Of a stretch of DNA of 64,000 bases, positions 15,676 through 24,859 are shown one piece after another. Origin of the DNA: DASUXA01 sp036378155 (GTDB lineage: Bacteria > Actinomycetota > Actinomycetes > Mycobacteriales > Micromonosporaceae); contig DASUXA010000094.1 in NCBI GenBank assembly GCA_036378155.1, positions 1-64,000 on the forward strand. The letters run 5' to 3'. The notes under the pieces are model-generated. The model was not told the origin of the DNA. It did not search any database and saw only the letters and a program-made list of their open reading frames with translations. Position 1 is the first letter of the stretch, and every line of letters begins with the position of its first letter. A program made the translations under genes and the position numbers.

Positions 15676-17099
15676 CGATCGATCCGGGTACCGACGGCGG
15701 CGGCGCGCGGCGCCGGCTGCACCCGCTCACCCCGCTGCTGCGCGGCGCGCGCACCCTGGCGGTGATCGTCGCGGCGGTGTCCTGGCAGGGGTACAGCGAA
15801 CTGGGGCTGCCCCGGTGGCTGGAACTGGTGGTCGTGGTCCTGCTCGGCGCGCTCGCGCTGTCCGCGGTGAGCTGGTGGGCGACCGGGTACCAGGTGGTCG
15901 GTCGGGAACTGCGGATCGTCGAAGGCGTACTGCGCCGCCGGCACCGGGCGATTCCGCTGGAGCGGCTGCAGGCGGTCGACCTGGTCCAGCCGGTACTGGC
16001 GCGCCTGGTCGGTCTCGCCGAACTGCGGCTGGAGGTGATCGGGGCGCGCCGGACCGAGGCGCCGCTGGCGTTCCTGACCGTGAGCCAGGCGACGGCGCTG
16101 CGGGAACACCTGCTGGACCTCGCGGCACCCGCGCGGGCGGCGGTACCGGGAGCGGCGGTACCGGAAGCGGTCGCCGTGCCCGGACAACCCACCGTCGGCG
16201 GGCTCGGAGTCGGCGCGCCCGCGCCGGTCGCGGCGCCGGTCGCCGGCGCGGTACCCGCGGACGACGGACACCGCCTGATCCACGCGGTCGACAACCGGAC
16301 GCTGCTGCTCAGCCAGTTGCTGACCGGACAGGTATGGCTCGCTCCGGTGGCGATGGCGCTGGTCGTCGTCCAGTTCGCGATCCATCCGGCGTGGACGTTC
16401 GTCGGCGTCGCGAGCACCCTGACCGCGCTGGTCGGCGTGCTGTTCCGACCGGTACGACGGATCCTCGACGACTGGCATTTCCAGATCTCGGTCGGCCGCG
16501 CCGGGCTGCGGCTCACCCACGGGCTGCTGGAAACGCGCGCCCAGACGGTACCGCCGGCGCGGGTGCAGGCGGTGGCGGTGCGGTGGCCGCTGCTGTGGCG
16601 ACCCGCCGGCTGGCTGCGCTGCCGCATCGACGTCGCCGGGTACGGCCACCACGACGAGGACGACAGCGACGTGAACCGGCTGCTGCCGGTCGCCGAGCCG
16701 CCCGCCGCGCGACTGGTCGTCGCCGAGGTGCTGCCCGGCGTCGACCTGGCGCGGCTGCACCCGGTACCGCCGCCCCGCCGGGCGCGGCTGCTCGCCCCGC
16801 TGCGCCAACCGGTCCTCGGCGTCGGCGTGTACCCGACCGTGGTGGCGTGCCGGGACGGCTGGCTGACCAGGGAACTGGTGCTCGTGCCGTACCAGCGGAT
16901 CCAGAGCGTACGGGTGGTCCAGGGGCCGGTGCAGCGGTGGCTGCGGCTGGCGACGGTACACGTGGACACCGCGGGCGCGCTGCGCGCCGTCGCGCGTCAC
17001 CGCGACATGGCGGAGGCGTACACGCTTGCCGCCGACCTGGTCGTGCGCGCCCGGCAGGCGCGCGACGCCACCCGCGTCGCCGGTCAGCCGCCCGCCTGA
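15672..17099 (+). CDS. PH domain (YdbT-like) membrane protein
   Basis: A 475-aa partner of the preceding YdbS-like protein with repeated bPH2 modules. Module 1 is at about residues 80-150 (GVLRRRHRAIPLERLQAVDL), module 2 at about 280-335 (GLLETRAQTVPPARVQAVAV), and module 3 near 400-450 (TRELVLVPYQRIQSVRVVQG). Membrane helices precede them (LVVVVLLGALALSAVSW; VAMALVVVQFAI; FVGVASTLTALVGVLF). An Ala/Pro/Val low-complexity linker lies around residues 155-195. GTG 15672 overlaps the upstream TGA. The pair likely forms one membrane complex; its ligand is unknown. Confidence 0.9.
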   Translation: MTIDPGTDGGGARRRLHPLTPLLRGARTLAVIVAAVSWQGYSELGLPRWLELVVVVLLGALALSAVSWWATGYQVVGRELRIVEGVLRRRHRAIPLERLQAVDLVQPVLARLVGLAELRLEVIGARRTEAPLAFLTVSQATALREHLLDLAAPARAAVPGAAVPEAVAVPGQPTVGGLGVGAPAPVAAPVAGAVPADDGHRLIHAVDNRTLLLSQLLTGQVWLAPVAMALVVVQFAIHPAWTFVGVASTLTALVGVLFRPVRRILDDWHFQISVGRAGLRLTHGLLETRAQTVPPARVQAVAVRWPLLWRPAGWLRCRIDVAGYGHHDEDDSDVNRLLPVAEPPAARLVVAEVLPGVDLARLHPVPPPRRARLLAPLRQPVLGVGVYPTVVACRDGWLTRELVLVPYQRIQSVRVVQGPVQRWLRLATVHVDTAGALRAVARHRDMAEAYTLAADLVVRARQARDATRVAGQPPA

Positions 17100-17132
17100 C
17101 CACTGGGCGGCAGGCGAACCGATGCCGACCGG

Positions 17133-17921
17133 TCACCGGATCGCGCGCGCGACCAGGGCGGGCAGGACCTGCCCGATCGGATCGCGCAGCACGGCGTCGG
17201 CGACCCGGTCGTACGGCGTCGGGCTGCCGTTGACGATCACGATGCGGGCGCCGGCACTGCCCGCGATGTCGACCAGGCTCGCCGCCGGGTGTACACCGAG
17301 GGACGTGCCCACCGCGAGGAACAGGTCGGCGATCGCGGCGGCGCTGACCGCGCGCCGCAGCACCGCCGGGTCCAGCGCCTGACCGAACGAGATGGTCGCC
17401 GACTTGAGGATGCCGCCGCAGCGCAGGCAGGCGGGGTCGTCCTCACCGGCGTCCACCCGGGCGAGGGTGTCCGCCATCGGGGTACGGTCGCCGCAGTCCA
17501 GGCACGCCACCTCGTACAGCGTGCCGTGCATCTCGACGACCAGGTCCGGGTCGGACCCGGCGCGCTGGTGCAGTCCGTCGATGTTCTGGGTGACGATGGT
17601 GACGAGCCGACCGGAACGCGCCAGGTCCACCAGCGCCCGGTGCCCGGCGTTCGGCTGCGCCTGCCACGCCGCGTGCTCGCGGCGGTTGCGCCACGCCTGC
17701 ACCCGTACCTGCGGGTCGGACAGGTACGCCTGCAGAGTGGCGCGCTTCTCGGCGTCCGGATCGCGGGTCCACACTCCGTTCGGACCCCGGAAGTCCGGAA
17801 TGCCCGACTCAGTAGAGATGCCCGCCCCGGTCAGTACCGTGATCGTCTGCGCCTGTCGGATCCACTCCGCTACCTGGTCCAGGTCCACCACCGGTCCCGA
17901 CTCCGCGCCAGCCGCTGCCAT
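17133..17921 (-). CDS. cobB: Sir2-family NAD-dependent protein deacylase
   Basis: Removes acyl groups from lysines using NAD+. The 262-aa protein has GAGISTESGIPDFRG (NAD binding), TQNIDGLHQRAG, and catalytic H132 in VVEMHGTL. The zinc ribbon is complete: C140, C143, C165 and C168. The C-terminal NAD motif VGTSLGVHPAASLV is present. Class appears to be a bacterial sirtuin without the Tyr/Arg pair typical of class III desuccinylases, though this was judged by eye. It is transcribed alone, divergent from the thioesterase gene and convergent with the PH-domain operon. In Actinobacteria such enzymes control acetyl-CoA synthetase and other acylated proteins. Confidence 0.94.
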   Translation of the reverse strand: MAAAGAESGPVVDLDQVAEWIRQAQTITVLTGAGISTESGIPDFRGPNGVWTRDPDAEKRATLQAYLSDPQVRVQAWRNRREHAAWQAQPNAGHRALVDLARSGRLVTIVTQNIDGLHQRAGSDPDLVVEMHGTLYEVACLDCGDRTPMADTLARVDAGEDDPACLRCGGILKSATISFGQALDPAVLRRAVSAAAIADLFLAVGTSLGVHPAASLVDIAGSAGARIVIVNGSPTPYDRVADAVLRDPIGQVLPALVARAIR

Positions 17922-17955
17922 GGCTCGACGGTAGCCCAGGCCGTACGCTTCGGGT

Positions 17956-18357
17956 ATGGATCAACTCAGCTCACTCCTGCAGCCAGGCCTCGGCGCACGG
18001 GTCGAGTTGACAGTGACCGACGCCGATACCGCGCAGACTCTCGGCTCCGGCGACGTGCCCGTGCTCGGCACCCCTCGGGTACTGGCGCTGGCGGAGGCGG
18101 CGACGGTGGCGGCGACCGCGTCCCGGCTGCCGCGCGGCGCGACCACGGTGGGCAGCCGGGTCGAACTCGAACACCGGGCGGCGACGCCGGTCGGCGCGTC
18201 GGTCACCGCGGAGGCGAGGCTCGCCAAGATCGACGGTCGGCGGCTGCTGTTCGAGGTGGTGGTCCGCCAGGGCGACACCGTGGTCGCGGACGGACGCGTG
18301 GAGCGGGTGCTCGTGGACCGGCACCGGTTCCTCGAGAAGGCGTTCGACCTGCTGTGA
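17956..18357 (+). CDS. Hotdog-fold thioesterase (FlK-like)
   Basis: A 133-aa single-domain hotdog protein. The run LGTPRVLALAEAATVAATAS, then VGSRVELEHRAATPVGASVT and a C-terminal GRVERVLVDRHRFLEKAF match the family that includes fluoroacetyl-CoA thioesterase FlK. FlK catalysis uses Thr, Glu and His; here E48 within LAEAATVA and H73 within ELEHRAA are good candidates, with the hydroxyl position (usually Thr) represented by T39 in LGTPRV. Fluoroacetate is unlikely to be the natural substrate, and a small acyl-CoA is the better guess. The GTGA overlap with the MBL hydrolase implies a two-gene operon. Confidence 0.87.
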   Translation: MDQLSSLLQPGLGARVELTVTDADTAQTLGSGDVPVLGTPRVLALAEAATVAATASRLPRGATTVGSRVELEHRAATPVGASVTAEARLAKIDGRRLLFEVVVRQGDTVVADGRVERVLVDRHRFLEKAFDLL

Positions 18358-19196
18358 CCGGCGACGACCGGCGCACCGGCGCGGTGACGGAGGTCGCCAC
18401 CGGCGTGTACGTGCTGCGCCAACCCGTGCTGGACGTCAACGCGGTGCTGGTCGTCGGCGACGGCGCGGCGCTGGTCGTCGACACCCTGTCCACGGCGGCG
18501 CAGGCGGGCGAGTTCGCCCGCGCGGCACGCGAGGTGACCGACGCGCCGTGGACGATCGTCAACACCCACCACCACTTCGACCACTGCTTCGGCAACGCCA
18601 CGCTCGCCGACGGCGCGGACATCTGGGCGCACGAGGCGACCGCCGTGGAACTGCGCGAGCGCGGCGCGCACTGGCAGCGGATCTGGTACGAGGAGTGGCA
18701 GGAGCGCGAGCCCGGACTCGCCGCGGAACTCGCCGAGGTGACGATCGTCCCGCCGTCCCGGACGGTACACACTGAGGCGACCCTGGACGTGGGCGGTCGC
18801 CGGGTCGTCCTGTACCACTTCGGACGCGGTCACACCGAAGGCGACCTGGTCGTCCACGTACCCGACGCGGACGTGGTGCTCGCCGGGGACCTGGTCGAGC
18901 AGGGCGCCGCGCCGGACTTCGGCGACGGGTACCCGCTGGAGTGGCCCGACGCGCTCGCCGCCCTGCTCCGGCTGACCACCGCGCGCACCGTGGTGGTACC
19001 GGGGCACGGCAGAGTCGTCGACCAGGATTTCGTCCGCGCCCAGCACGCCGACCTCAGCGACCTGGAGTGGCTGATCCGCGACGGGCACCGCGACGGCGCG
19101 ACGGTCGAGGCGGTCGCCGCCCGGTCCCCGTTCGGGGCGCGGCATTCGCTGGTCGCGGTCAGGCGGGGGTACGCGGAACTGGACGGGCGCGCCTGA
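18354..19196 (+). CDS. MBL-fold metallo-hydrolase
   Basis: A 280-aa metallo-beta-lactamase fold hydrolase. The metal motif THHHFDH (HxHxDH form) is in VNTHHHFDHCFGN, the later His in FGRGHTEGDLVVHV, the bridging Asp in VVLAGDLVEQGAAP, and the C-terminal His in VVVPGHGRVVDQDF. This set supports a dinuclear zinc hydrolase. The substrate cannot be told; being translationally coupled to an acyl-CoA thioesterase suggests a thioester or lactone. GTG 18354 overlaps the preceding TGA by 4 bp. It is the last gene of the pair and is followed by a hairpin terminator shared with convergent asnB. Confidence 0.9.
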   Translation: MTGDDRRTGAVTEVATGVYVLRQPVLDVNAVLVVGDGAALVVDTLSTAAQAGEFARAAREVTDAPWTIVNTHHHFDHCFGNATLADGADIWAHEATAVELRERGAHWQRIWYEEWQEREPGLAAELAEVTIVPPSRTVHTEATLDVGGRRVVLYHFGRGHTEGDLVVHVPDADVVLAGDLVEQGAAPDFGDGYPLEWPDALAALLRLTTARTVVVPGHGRVVDQDFVRAQHADLSDLEWLIRDGHRDGATVEAVAARSPFGARHSLVAVRRGYAELDGRA

Positions 19197-19238
19197 GCCG
19201 GCACCAGCGCCGGCCCGCCGGTCGCGCCCGCCCGCACC

Positions 19239-19262
19239 GCCGAGCGGCGCAGGCCGCTCGGC
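19239..19262. terminator. Hairpin terminator between MBL hydrolase and asnB
   Basis: GCCGAGCGGC (19239-19248), loop GCAG, GCCGCTCGGC (19253-19262): a perfect 10-bp stem in the 76-bp convergent gap. It has no T-tract but could stop both transcripts. Confidence 0.6.
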
Positions 19263-19272
19263 GCACCGTCGG

Positions 19273-21216
19273 TCAGGACACCATCGAGCCGACCACCGGC
19301 TTGGTGAGCAGCGCCGACTGGTTGCGATGGATGCCGGGGTCGAGCGAACGCTCCACGAAGATCGCGTGCCAGACGCAGAACACCAGCACCGTCCAGATCT
19401 TGCGCGAGTGGTCCGCCCGACCTTCCCGGTGCTCCTCCAGCAGCCCACCGACGTACGGCAGGTCCAGCAGGTTTCCGGCACCCGAGCTGACCAGGATGTC
19501 CCGCGCCCACTCGTACATCTCCCCGCGCAGCCACACCCGGGTCGGAGTGGGGAACCCCAGTTTCTTGCGGTTGACGATCGCCGGCGGTACCACGCCCTCC
19601 AACGCGCGGCGCAGCGCGTACTTGGTGGTCACCGACTTCGGCGGCAGTTTCAGGTCGACCGGGATCGTGGCGGCGACGTCGAACACCGCCCGGTCCAGGA
19701 ACGGCACCCGCAGTTCCAGCGAATGCGCCATCGACATGCGGTCCGCCTTGACCAGGATGTCGCCGCGCAGCCAGGTGTACAGGTCGACGTACTGCATCTT
19801 GGTCACGTCGTCCAGATCCGTCGCCTCGGCGTAGATCGGCGCGGTGACGTCGGTGTACCGGACCGACGGGTCGTAGTGCCGCAGCAGCTGGCGCTTCTCG
19901 TCCTCGGTGAACATCCGCGCGTTGCCGTAGTAGCGCTCCTCGATCGGCGTGGTGCCCCGTTCGAGGAAGCTACGCCCCTTCACCCCCTGCGGGATGACCT
20001 GGGCGACCTTGCGCAGACCGCGTTGTACCGGGTCGGGCAACCCGTTCACCGTCGCCAGCGACAGCGGCTCGCGGTAGATGGTGTACCCGCCGAAGAACTC
20101 GTCCGCGCCCTCGCCGGACAACACCACGGTGACGTGTTCGGCCGCCTTCTTGGCGACGAAGTACAGCGGGACCAGCGCCGGGTCGGCGACCGGGTCGTCG
20201 AGGTGCCAGACGATCCTGGGCAGCGCCTCCATCATCTCCCGCGGCCCGATCTTCGTCGGGATCGTGGTGACCCCGAGGTGCCGCGCCGAATCCTGGGCGA
20301 CCTCGATCTCGGAGTACCCGTCCACGTCGTACCCGACGGTGAAGGTCAGGATGTTCGGGTTGAACTCGCGGGCGAACGCCACCACCGCCGTGGAGTCGAT
20401 GCCGCTGGACAGGAACGCGCCCACCGGCACGTCGGAGCGCATGTGGATGCGTACGCTCTCGCGCAGCGTCTCCCGGATGCGGGCGAACAGCTTGTCCGGG
20501 TCGTCGGTGGGCGTCGGCCGGAACGTCGGGCGGTAGTACCGGCGCACCCGGATCTCCCCGCCGGGCGTGGTGGTCAGGCACTCCCCCGAGCCGATCCGGT
20601 TGATGCCCCGGTGCAGGGTGCGCGGTTCGGGGACGTACTGCAGGGTCAGGTAGTGCGACAGGTTTGCGGTGTCCAGCCCCGCGTCCCCCGCGTACGCGGA
20701 CTGGGCGAACGGCAGCAGCGCCTTCTTCTCGCTGGCGAAGTACACCCCGTCGGCGGTACGCAGGTAGTGCATCGGCTTGATGCCGAACGGGTCCCGCGCG
20801 CCGAACACCCGGCGCTGCTGCCGGTCCCAGATGACGAAGGCGAACATGCCGCGCAGCCGGTCGAGCACCGCCTCGCCCCAGTAGTGGTACCCGGCGACGA
20901 TCACTTCGCCGTCGCCGGCGGTGGCGAACCGGGCGCCGAAGTCGCGGATCAGCTCCTCACGCAGCTCGATGTAGTTGTAGATCTCGCCGTTGTAGGTGAG
21001 CAGGTAGCGTCCGTCGAGGTACGGCAGCGGCTCGTGGCTGGACGCCACGTCGATGATCGCGAGCCGTTTGTGTGCGAAGACCACGTCGTCGCCGACCACC
21101 TCCACGCCGGTCTCGTCGGGGCCGCGGTGATGCAGCGACTCGAGCGCCTGGGCGATCGCCGCGTGCTGGGCTCCCGCCGGGCCACCGGCGCTGATGAAGG
21201 TGAGCAGTCCGCACAT
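19273..21216 (-). CDS. asnB: Glutamine-hydrolysing asparagine synthetase
   Basis: Makes Asn from Asp, Gln and ATP. The 647-aa protein begins MCGLLTFIS, placing the nucleophile Cys directly after Met as the N-terminal glutaminase (Ntn) domain requires; this fixes the ATG at 21216. RGPDETGVEV and TYNGEIYNYIELREEL are glutaminase-domain signatures. The synthetase domain has the PP-loop in FLSSGIDSTAVVAF and later SGEGADEFFGGY. The C-terminus KKLGFPTPTRVWLRGEMYEW is typical of AsnB in Actinobacteria. It is monocistronic, divergent from the M24 peptidase. The 115-bp divergent region carries no obvious operator. Confidence 0.95.
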   Translation of the reverse strand: MCGLLTFISAGGPAGAQHAAIAQALESLHHRGPDETGVEVVGDDVVFAHKRLAIIDVASSHEPLPYLDGRYLLTYNGEIYNYIELREELIRDFGARFATAGDGEVIVAGYHYWGEAVLDRLRGMFAFVIWDRQQRRVFGARDPFGIKPMHYLRTADGVYFASEKKALLPFAQSAYAGDAGLDTANLSHYLTLQYVPEPRTLHRGINRIGSGECLTTTPGGEIRVRRYYRPTFRPTPTDDPDKLFARIRETLRESVRIHMRSDVPVGAFLSSGIDSTAVVAFAREFNPNILTFTVGYDVDGYSEIEVAQDSARHLGVTTIPTKIGPREMMEALPRIVWHLDDPVADPALVPLYFVAKKAAEHVTVVLSGEGADEFFGGYTIYREPLSLATVNGLPDPVQRGLRKVAQVIPQGVKGRSFLERGTTPIEERYYGNARMFTEDEKRQLLRHYDPSVRYTDVTAPIYAEATDLDDVTKMQYVDLYTWLRGDILVKADRMSMAHSLELRVPFLDRAVFDVAATIPVDLKLPPKSVTTKYALRRALEGVVPPAIVNRKKLGFPTPTRVWLRGEMYEWARDILVSSGAGNLLDLPYVGGLLEEHREGRADHSRKIWTVLVFCVWHAIFVERSLDPGIHRNQSALLTKPVVGSMVS

Positions 21217-21349
21217 GGTCGCCATCTTGTCACGAGGTAGGTTCACAGCGGGCCCGCCGGGGTCGCGGGCGACCGTCGCGGGTCGGACCACGGCGCCGGA
21301 CGTATCGAGCCGCGACGGTTGACGGTCAGGTTTGCAGGAGGCGGACGTG

Positions 21350-22795
21350 ATGGGCGAGCAGGCGGACGGCACCCGGTCGCACGACCCGGACTACCCGGAG
21401 AAGTTTCTCGCGTTCATGCGTACCGGCTGGCGCGACACCACGCTGGACGTGGCGCCGCGCGACGAGGCGCCGCAGCACGCGAAGCGGCGCGCGGCGCTGT
21501 CCGCCGCGTTCGCCGGGGACACCCTGGTCATTCCGACCGGTCGGGAGATGGTACGGGCGAACGACACCTTCTTCCCGTTCCGCCCCGGCAGCGACTTCGT
21601 GTGGCTGACCGGCGAACACGACCCGGACGCGGTCCTGGTGATGCGACCGAACGGGTCGGGACACGACGCCACGCTGTACGTGCGACCGAGGTCGCCGCGC
21701 GACACGGACGAGTTCTTCAAGGACCGGGCGTACGGCGAGCTGTGGATCGGTCGCCGGCACACGCTCGCCGAGAAGGCCGCCGAGCTGGGCGTCGAGACCG
21801 CGCACCTGGACGGACTGCCGGCGGTGCTGGACGACCTCGCGCCGGGACGCACCCGCGTGCTGCGCGGGCTGGACGCGACGGTCGACGCGGCGGTACGCCC
21901 CACCGACCCGGCGCGCGACCAGGAACTCGCCGCCCACCTGTCCGAACTGCGGCTGGTGAAGGACGAGTGGGAGATCGCGCAGCTGCGCGACGCGATCGAC
22001 GCGACGGTACGCGGTTTCGAGGACGTGGCGCGGGTACTGCCCGCCGACCGCCCGGTCTCCGAGCGGCTGCTGGACGGGGTGTTCGGGCTGCGCGCCCGGC
22101 ACGACGGCAACACCGTCGGATACTCGTCGATCGTCGGCGCGGGCGCGCACGGGGCGATCCTGCACTGGGTCCGCAACGACGGACGCACCCGCCCCGGTGA
22201 CCTGCTGCTGATGGACATGGGCGTGGAGAACGTCCACCTGTACACCGCCGACGTCACCCGCACAGTGCCGGTGAGCGGCACGTTCACGCCGCTGCAGCGG
22301 CAGGTCTACGACATCGTGTACGCCTCGCAGCAGGCGGGCATCGCTGCGATCCGACCCGGCGTGATGTTCGACCACATCCACCAGACCTGCATGCGGGTAC
22401 TCGCCGAGGGGCTCGCCGACCTGGGCATCCTGCCGGTGAGCGTGGACGAGGCGATGAGCCGGGAGTCCATGGTGTACCGCCGGTGGACGCTGCACGGATT
22501 CGGCCACATGCTGGGTCTCGACGTGCACGACTGCGCGGCGGCGCGACGCGAGCGGTACAAGGACGGACCGCTCGCCGAGGGGTACGTGCTCACCGTCGAG
22601 CCCGGACTGTACTTCCAGCCCGAGGACGAACTGGTCCCCGCCGAGCTGCGCGGCATCGGCATCCGGATCGAGGACGACGTGCTGGTGACCGCCGACGGCG
22701 CGGTGAACCTGTCGGCGGGGCTGCCGCGCGCCGCCGACGAGGTCGAGACGTGGCTCGCCGCGCAGCGCGAGGCGGGACCCCGGCTCCCCGAGTGA
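21350..22795 (+). CDS. pepP: Xaa-Pro aminopeptidase (M24B)
   Basis: Metallopeptidase that removes an N-terminal residue preceding proline. The 481-aa protein has an N-terminal creatinase-like domain (RRAALSAAFAGDTLVIPTGR) and the pita-bread catalytic domain. All five metal ligands are visible: Asp in LLMDMGVEN, Asp in YTADVTRTVPV, His in HGFGHMLGLDVHD, Glu in VLTVEPGLYF, and Glu in GIGIRIEDDVLVT. AGGAGG at 21336-21341 serves GTG 21347 or ATG 21350; I chose the ATG. The protein likely acts in the cytoplasm, as there is no signal peptide. It is a single gene divergent from asnB. Confidence 0.94.
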   Translation: MGEQADGTRSHDPDYPEKFLAFMRTGWRDTTLDVAPRDEAPQHAKRRAALSAAFAGDTLVIPTGREMVRANDTFFPFRPGSDFVWLTGEHDPDAVLVMRPNGSGHDATLYVRPRSPRDTDEFFKDRAYGELWIGRRHTLAEKAAELGVETAHLDGLPAVLDDLAPGRTRVLRGLDATVDAAVRPTDPARDQELAAHLSELRLVKDEWEIAQLRDAIDATVRGFEDVARVLPADRPVSERLLDGVFGLRARHDGNTVGYSSIVGAGAHGAILHWVRNDGRTRPGDLLLMDMGVENVHLYTADVTRTVPVSGTFTPLQRQVYDIVYASQQAGIAAIRPGVMFDHIHQTCMRVLAEGLADLGILPVSVDEAMSRESMVYRRWTLHGFGHMLGLDVHDCAAARRERYKDGPLAEGYVLTVEPGLYFQPEDELVPAELRGIGIRIEDDVLVTADGAVNLSAGLPRAADEVETWLAAQREAGPRLPE

Positions 22796-22949
22796 TCTGG
22801 TGGGTGCCGGTCCTCGACAGAACCCCACCGGCGACCGGGACACGTCGGATGGGCGACAGTTGATCGACTGGCGTCCGGGGCCGCCGCCGTGGGGCGGTTG
22901 CCCGGCTGACCGCGACCCGTGACACCGCTGCCGGTTGTTACGCTGCGGC

Positions 22950-24110
22950 ATGCCCACGCGTGATCTTTGGGATGTGGCGGTGGTGGGAGGCGGACCGGCG
23001 GGACTTGCCGCCGCCCGTGCCGCCGCCGTCGCCGGTGCCCGCACCGTCGTCCTGGAGCGGGCGCGGCATCCCCGGTACAAGACGTGTGGCGGCGGGCTGC
23101 TCGGCACGTCGTACCGCGCGGTCGAACCGCACCTCGACGTGCCGGTCCGGGACCGGGTGCACGCCGTGACGTTCACCCTCGACGGGCGGCGCCGGATCCG
23201 ACGCGAGTCGGCGCAGCCGCTGCTCGCCATGGTGGTCCGCGAGGAGTTCGACGCGGCGCTGGCGAAGGCGGCTGCCGACGCCGGCGTCGAGGTCAGCGAA
23301 CGGTCCCAGGTGCGCGCCGTGCACGAGGCGAACGACCGGGTCGTGTTGCGCCGCGCGGACGGCGGTGAGGTCGCGGCGCGGGTCGTGGTGGGCGCGGACG
23401 GTTCCGGCTCGGTCACCGCGCGGTACGTCGGAGTCCGGTGCGACCAGGTCGACCTGGGGCTGGAGGTGGAGCTGCCGGCCGGCGAGGTGCTGCGCCGCCG
23501 CTGGGCGGGGCTGGTCGCGATCGACTGGGGTCCCATCCCCGGCTCTTATGGCTGGGTCTTCCCCAAAGGCGACCGCCTCACGGTGGGGGTGATCGCGTCC
23601 CGGGGTCTGGGCGAGCAGACCCGACGGTACCTGCGGGACTTCGTGGACCGGCTGGGTCTGACCGGGATCGAACCGGTCCACGACACCGGGCACCTGACCC
23701 GCTGCCGCGAGGTGGGCTCCCCGCTGCGTCGGGGGCGGGTGCTGGTCGCCGGGGACGCGGCGGGTCTGCTGGAGCCGTGGACCCGGGAGGGCATCAGCTT
23801 CGCGCTGCGCTCCGGTGCGCTCGCCGGTACCGCCGCCGCGCGGGCGGCGCGCGTCGACACGCCGGGCGAGGTCGAGGACGCGCTCGACGGGTACCGCATC
23901 GACGTGGAGCGGACCCTGGGCGCGGAGATGGCGGCGGGTCGGCGCATCCTGCGCGCGTTCGAGCGGCATCCGGCGGCGTTCCACGGCGCGCTCGCCACCC
24001 CACCGGGCTGGCGGGTCTTCGCCCGGTTCTGTCGGGGCGAGACGTCGCTGGTGGAACCGCTGTCAAGCAGTCCGGTTGCTGCGACGCTCGCCGCGCTGAC
24101 CCGGTTTTAG
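22950..24110 (+). CDS. FAD-dependent oxidoreductase, geranylgeranyl reductase family
   Basis: A 386-aa flavoprotein of the GGR type. The dinucleotide motif is VVGGGPAGLAAARAA, followed by the GGR-characteristic HPRYKTCGGGLLGTSYRAV. A second FAD motif GRVLVAGDAAGLLEPWTREG is near residue 265. Such enzymes saturate isoprenoid chains (menaquinone, polyprenols, archaeal-type lipids), and in Actinobacteria many reduce menaquinone side chains; the substrate here is inferred. TACGCT lies 5 nt before the ATG, with no Shine-Dalgarno sequence, so the mRNA is likely leaderless. It precedes the GAF-ANTAR gene by about 50 nt on the same strand. Confidence 0.9.
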   Translation: MPTRDLWDVAVVGGGPAGLAAARAAAVAGARTVVLERARHPRYKTCGGGLLGTSYRAVEPHLDVPVRDRVHAVTFTLDGRRRIRRESAQPLLAMVVREEFDAALAKAAADAGVEVSERSQVRAVHEANDRVVLRRADGGEVAARVVVGADGSGSVTARYVGVRCDQVDLGLEVELPAGEVLRRRWAGLVAIDWGPIPGSYGWVFPKGDRLTVGVIASRGLGEQTRRYLRDFVDRLGLTGIEPVHDTGHLTRCREVGSPLRRGRVLVAGDAAGLLEPWTREGISFALRSGALAGTAAARAARVDTPGEVEDALDGYRIDVERTLGAEMAAGRRILRAFERHPAAFHGALATPPGWRVFARFCRGETSLVEPLSSSPVAATLAALTRF

Positions 24111-24164
24111 CGCGGTACGGTCTGGGCACCTTCCCGGCGGTCGGCTGACGGGAGGGCGGGTGTG

Positions 24165-24857
24165 ATGGCCGGCGACAGCCTCGCGACGCGGTTGAGCGAG
24201 CTGGCACGGTCCCTGGACGGCGAGGACGGCGTCGACGAGACGCTGCAGGGGATCGTCCGAGCCGCGGTGGAGACGGTGCCCGGCGCCGAGTACTCGGGCA
24301 TTTCGGTGATCCAGCATCGGCGGACCGTACGCACCGTCGCCGCGACCCACGACCTGGTCTACCGGGTCGACCGGGTGGAGTACGAGGTTGGCGAGGGTCC
24401 CTGCCTGGACTCGCTGTACCGGGGCGATCCCGTGGTGCGGCTGCCGAACCTGGCGACCGAGACCCGGTGGCCCCGGTTCACGGCGCGAGCCGTGGCGCTC
24501 GGCGTGCGCAGCATGCTGTCCTTCCAGCTCTACGTCAGCCGGGGGGACCTGGGTCGGCTCACCTTGTACGCGCGTGAGGCGGACGTGCTGACCGAGGAGT
24601 CGGAGCAGATCGGGTTGTTGTTCGCCGCGCACGCCGCGGTCGCCATGGCCGGGGCGCAGCGGCTCGCCCAGCTGTCCCAGGCGCTCGGCGTCCGCGACCT
24701 GATCGGGCAGGCGAAGGGCATTCTGATGGAGCGCCACAAGCTGACCGGCGACCAGGCGTTCACCGTGCTGGTACGGGCGAGCCAACGCACCAACGTGAAG
24801 CTCAGCGAGATCGCCGACCATCTGGTGAGCAGCGGCGAACTGATGGACGGCGGCTGA
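24165..24857 (+). CDS. GAF-ANTAR domain RNA-binding antiterminator-type regulator
   Basis: A 230-aa two-domain regulator. A GAF sensor domain spans about residues 20-160 (VDETLQGIVRAAVETVPGAE to GLLFAAHAAVAMAGA), including YEVGEGPCLDSLYRGDPV. The ANTAR domain follows at about 165-225 (RDLIGQAKGILMERHKLTGD). ANTAR domains bind paired RNA hexaloop hairpins and prevent transcription termination; GAF-ANTAR proteins are abundant in Actinobacteria. The effector is unknown. The start follows GGAGGGCGG; GTG 24162 and ATG 24165 are equivalent choices. It converges with the STAS gene with only 2 nt between stops. Confidence 0.92.
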   Translation: MAGDSLATRLSELARSLDGEDGVDETLQGIVRAAVETVPGAEYSGISVIQHRRTVRTVAATHDLVYRVDRVEYEVGEGPCLDSLYRGDPVVRLPNLATETRWPRFTARAVALGVRSMLSFQLYVSRGDLGRLTLYAREADVLTEESEQIGLLFAAHAAVAMAGAQRLAQLSQALGVRDLIGQAKGILMERHKLTGDQAFTVLVRASQRTNVKLSEIADHLVSSGELMDGG

Positions 24858-24859
24858 GC

